A stretch of 60,979 nucleotides of DNA from Syntrophaceae bacterium (lineage in GTDB: Bacteria > Desulfobacterota > Syntrophia > Syntrophales > Smithellaceae). The notes beneath the pieces are model-generated. The model had not been told where the DNA came from, ran no database searches, and was given only the letters and a program-made list of their open reading frames with translations. Positions 60,450 to 60,979 of this stretch are shown one piece after another (the first letter of the stretch is position 1; every line of letters starts with the position of its first letter). Both the position numbers and the translations under genes were made by a program. Location of the stretch: contig WRPE01000014.1 in assembly GCA_009773315.1 (NCBI GenBank), forward strand, positions 1-60,979, given 5' to 3'.

Positions 60450-60896
60450 ATGTTCACTGAAATAGGAATCGAAAATTTCAAGGCCTTTGGCAAGATGCAG
60501 CACATTCCTCTGAAACCTATCACGTTGCTTTATGGACCGAACAGTTCTGGAAAAAGCTCATTCATCCAATCATTACTACTATTCAAACAGACATTGGAGG
60601 AATCAACAAATGATGAAGTGCCATTGCTGTCACGGGGAAACTTAGTGGATCTTGGTGACTATTCAGAATTTATTCATAAACATGATGATAAAAATGAATT
60701 TAAAATGTCTTTTTCATTCAATTTTATATGGGATCCAGAAATTGCTAATATTTGCTGGGAGTCACGTCCAATTCGCGAAGATGAGGTCATGACACTGGAG
60801 TTCACATTTCATAAGGATAAAACAGGTGATGTGATTGTGAAATCGATACGCCTGTTTTATCTGCGGAATCCGGAGCCACTATTGATGCCCCTGTAA
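60450..60896 (+). CDS. AAA-family ATPase (OLD/DUF3696-like), apparently truncated
   Basis: A 148-residue N-terminal piece of an ABC/AAA-type ATPase seen in phage-defence and DNA-repair-like systems. FTEIGIENFKAFGKMQHIPLKPITLLYGPNSSGKSSFIQSLLL is the N-terminal strand and Walker A. The gene then stops (TAA 60894-60896) without Q-loop, signature, Walker B or nuclease part, which need several hundred more residues. A new promoter follows, so it is probably a 3'-truncated remnant. AGGAGA precedes the ATG. It lies directly behind the sigma-54 promoter. Confidence 0.75.
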   Translation: MFTEIGIENFKAFGKMQHIPLKPITLLYGPNSSGKSSFIQSLLLFKQTLEESTNDEVPLLSRGNLVDLGDYSEFIHKHDDKNEFKMSFSFNFIWDPEIANICWESRPIREDEVMTLEFTFHKDKTGDVIVKSIRLFYLRNPEPLLMPL

Positions 60897-60950
60897 AAAG
60901 TCAAAAGTCATTTAACGCATTAAAATAATTCAATAAACAGCAATTTTTTC

Positions 60951-60979
60951 TTGACAAAATATTTGAAATATGGCATATA
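60951..60979 (+). promoter_or_regulatory. Sigma-70-like promoter at the window edge
   Basis: TTGACA (60951-60956), a 17-bp spacer and CATATA (60974-60979) at the last bases. It would drive a gene beyond the window. Confidence 0.4.

Noticed and set aside
57442-60979. CRISPR array or type III effector genes accompanying the CARF regulator
   Set aside because: No regularly spaced direct repeats and no Cas-like frames are present in the window. CARF here belongs to an RtcR-like regulator, so a CRISPR link cannot be claimed.

Overview
The window reads as a chromosomal segment of a strictly anaerobic, Gram-negative deltaproteobacterium, most like a syntrophic or fermentative member of the Syntrophales (Syntrophus/Smithella-like). 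That placement is inferred from gene content: indolepyruvate:ferredoxin oxidoreductase next to an FrhB/FdhB-type iron-sulfur flavoprotein, two flavodiiron proteins with rubredoxin and rubrerythrin, a proton-pumping pyrophosphatase, radical-type 2-hydroxyacyl-CoA dehydratase subunits, an outer-membrane MipA/OmpV protein, RpoH, and zapB-zapA followed by 6S RNA. No 16S gene is present.

Layout. 1-1.3 kb: accessory zone with a cut gene end, an orphan CopG antitoxin and a RelB/RelE-type pair, each followed by a similar attC-like repeat, suggesting a decayed integron cassette array. 1.4-3.9 kb: thiolase and nitronate monooxygenase-family genes (minus). 4.1 kb: tRNA-Asn. 4.4-8.3 kb: FrhB-like protein plus IorA and IorB. 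8.3-10.3 kb: flavodiiron protein, rubredoxin and rubrerythrin (oxygen/peroxide/NO detoxification). 10.3-14.9 kb: outer-membrane protein, YvlD-like membrane protein, MutS, DUF218 protein. 14.9-19.4 kb: rpoH divergent from a diadenylate cyclase gene plus clpB. 19.5-25.7 kb: DUF1844, ispE, tRNA-Gln, prs, rplY, pth, hppA, then a terminator and a short group II intron-like remnant. 25.8-31.6 kb: purD; a broken and an intact CNNM/CBS transporter gene; a uridylyltransferase; dus. 31.7-36.3 kb: zapB, zapA, 6S RNA, rny, ymdB, tyrS.

36.5-46 kb, mostly minus strand: a hotdog thioesterase, then a block with an orphan ABC substrate-binding protein, an HpaB/4-hydroxybutyryl-CoA dehydratase-family protein, a TetR regulator, two 2-hydroxyacyl-CoA dehydratase subunits and a D-2-hydroxyacid/phosphoglycerate dehydrogenase. 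The block lies between an intact tRNA-Lys and an 18-nt copy of that tRNA's 3' end with its own terminator, the pattern left by integration into a tRNA gene. 46-57.4 kb: purA, serA, serC, a cupin plus second flavodiiron protein behind an FNR/DNR-like site at -41.5, a GAF-GspE/PilB ATPase, glyS and glyQ.

57.8-61 kb: the most unusual region. A sigma-54 activator carries an N-terminal RtcR-like CARF domain. It is followed by a toxin-antitoxin pair, a small unknown gene, nested inverted repeats, a near-consensus sigma-54 promoter (-24/-12) and the 5' part of an AAA/OLD-type ATPase gene. I infer a ligand-sensing, sigma-54-controlled stress or defence locus, with its effector ATPase apparently truncated here.
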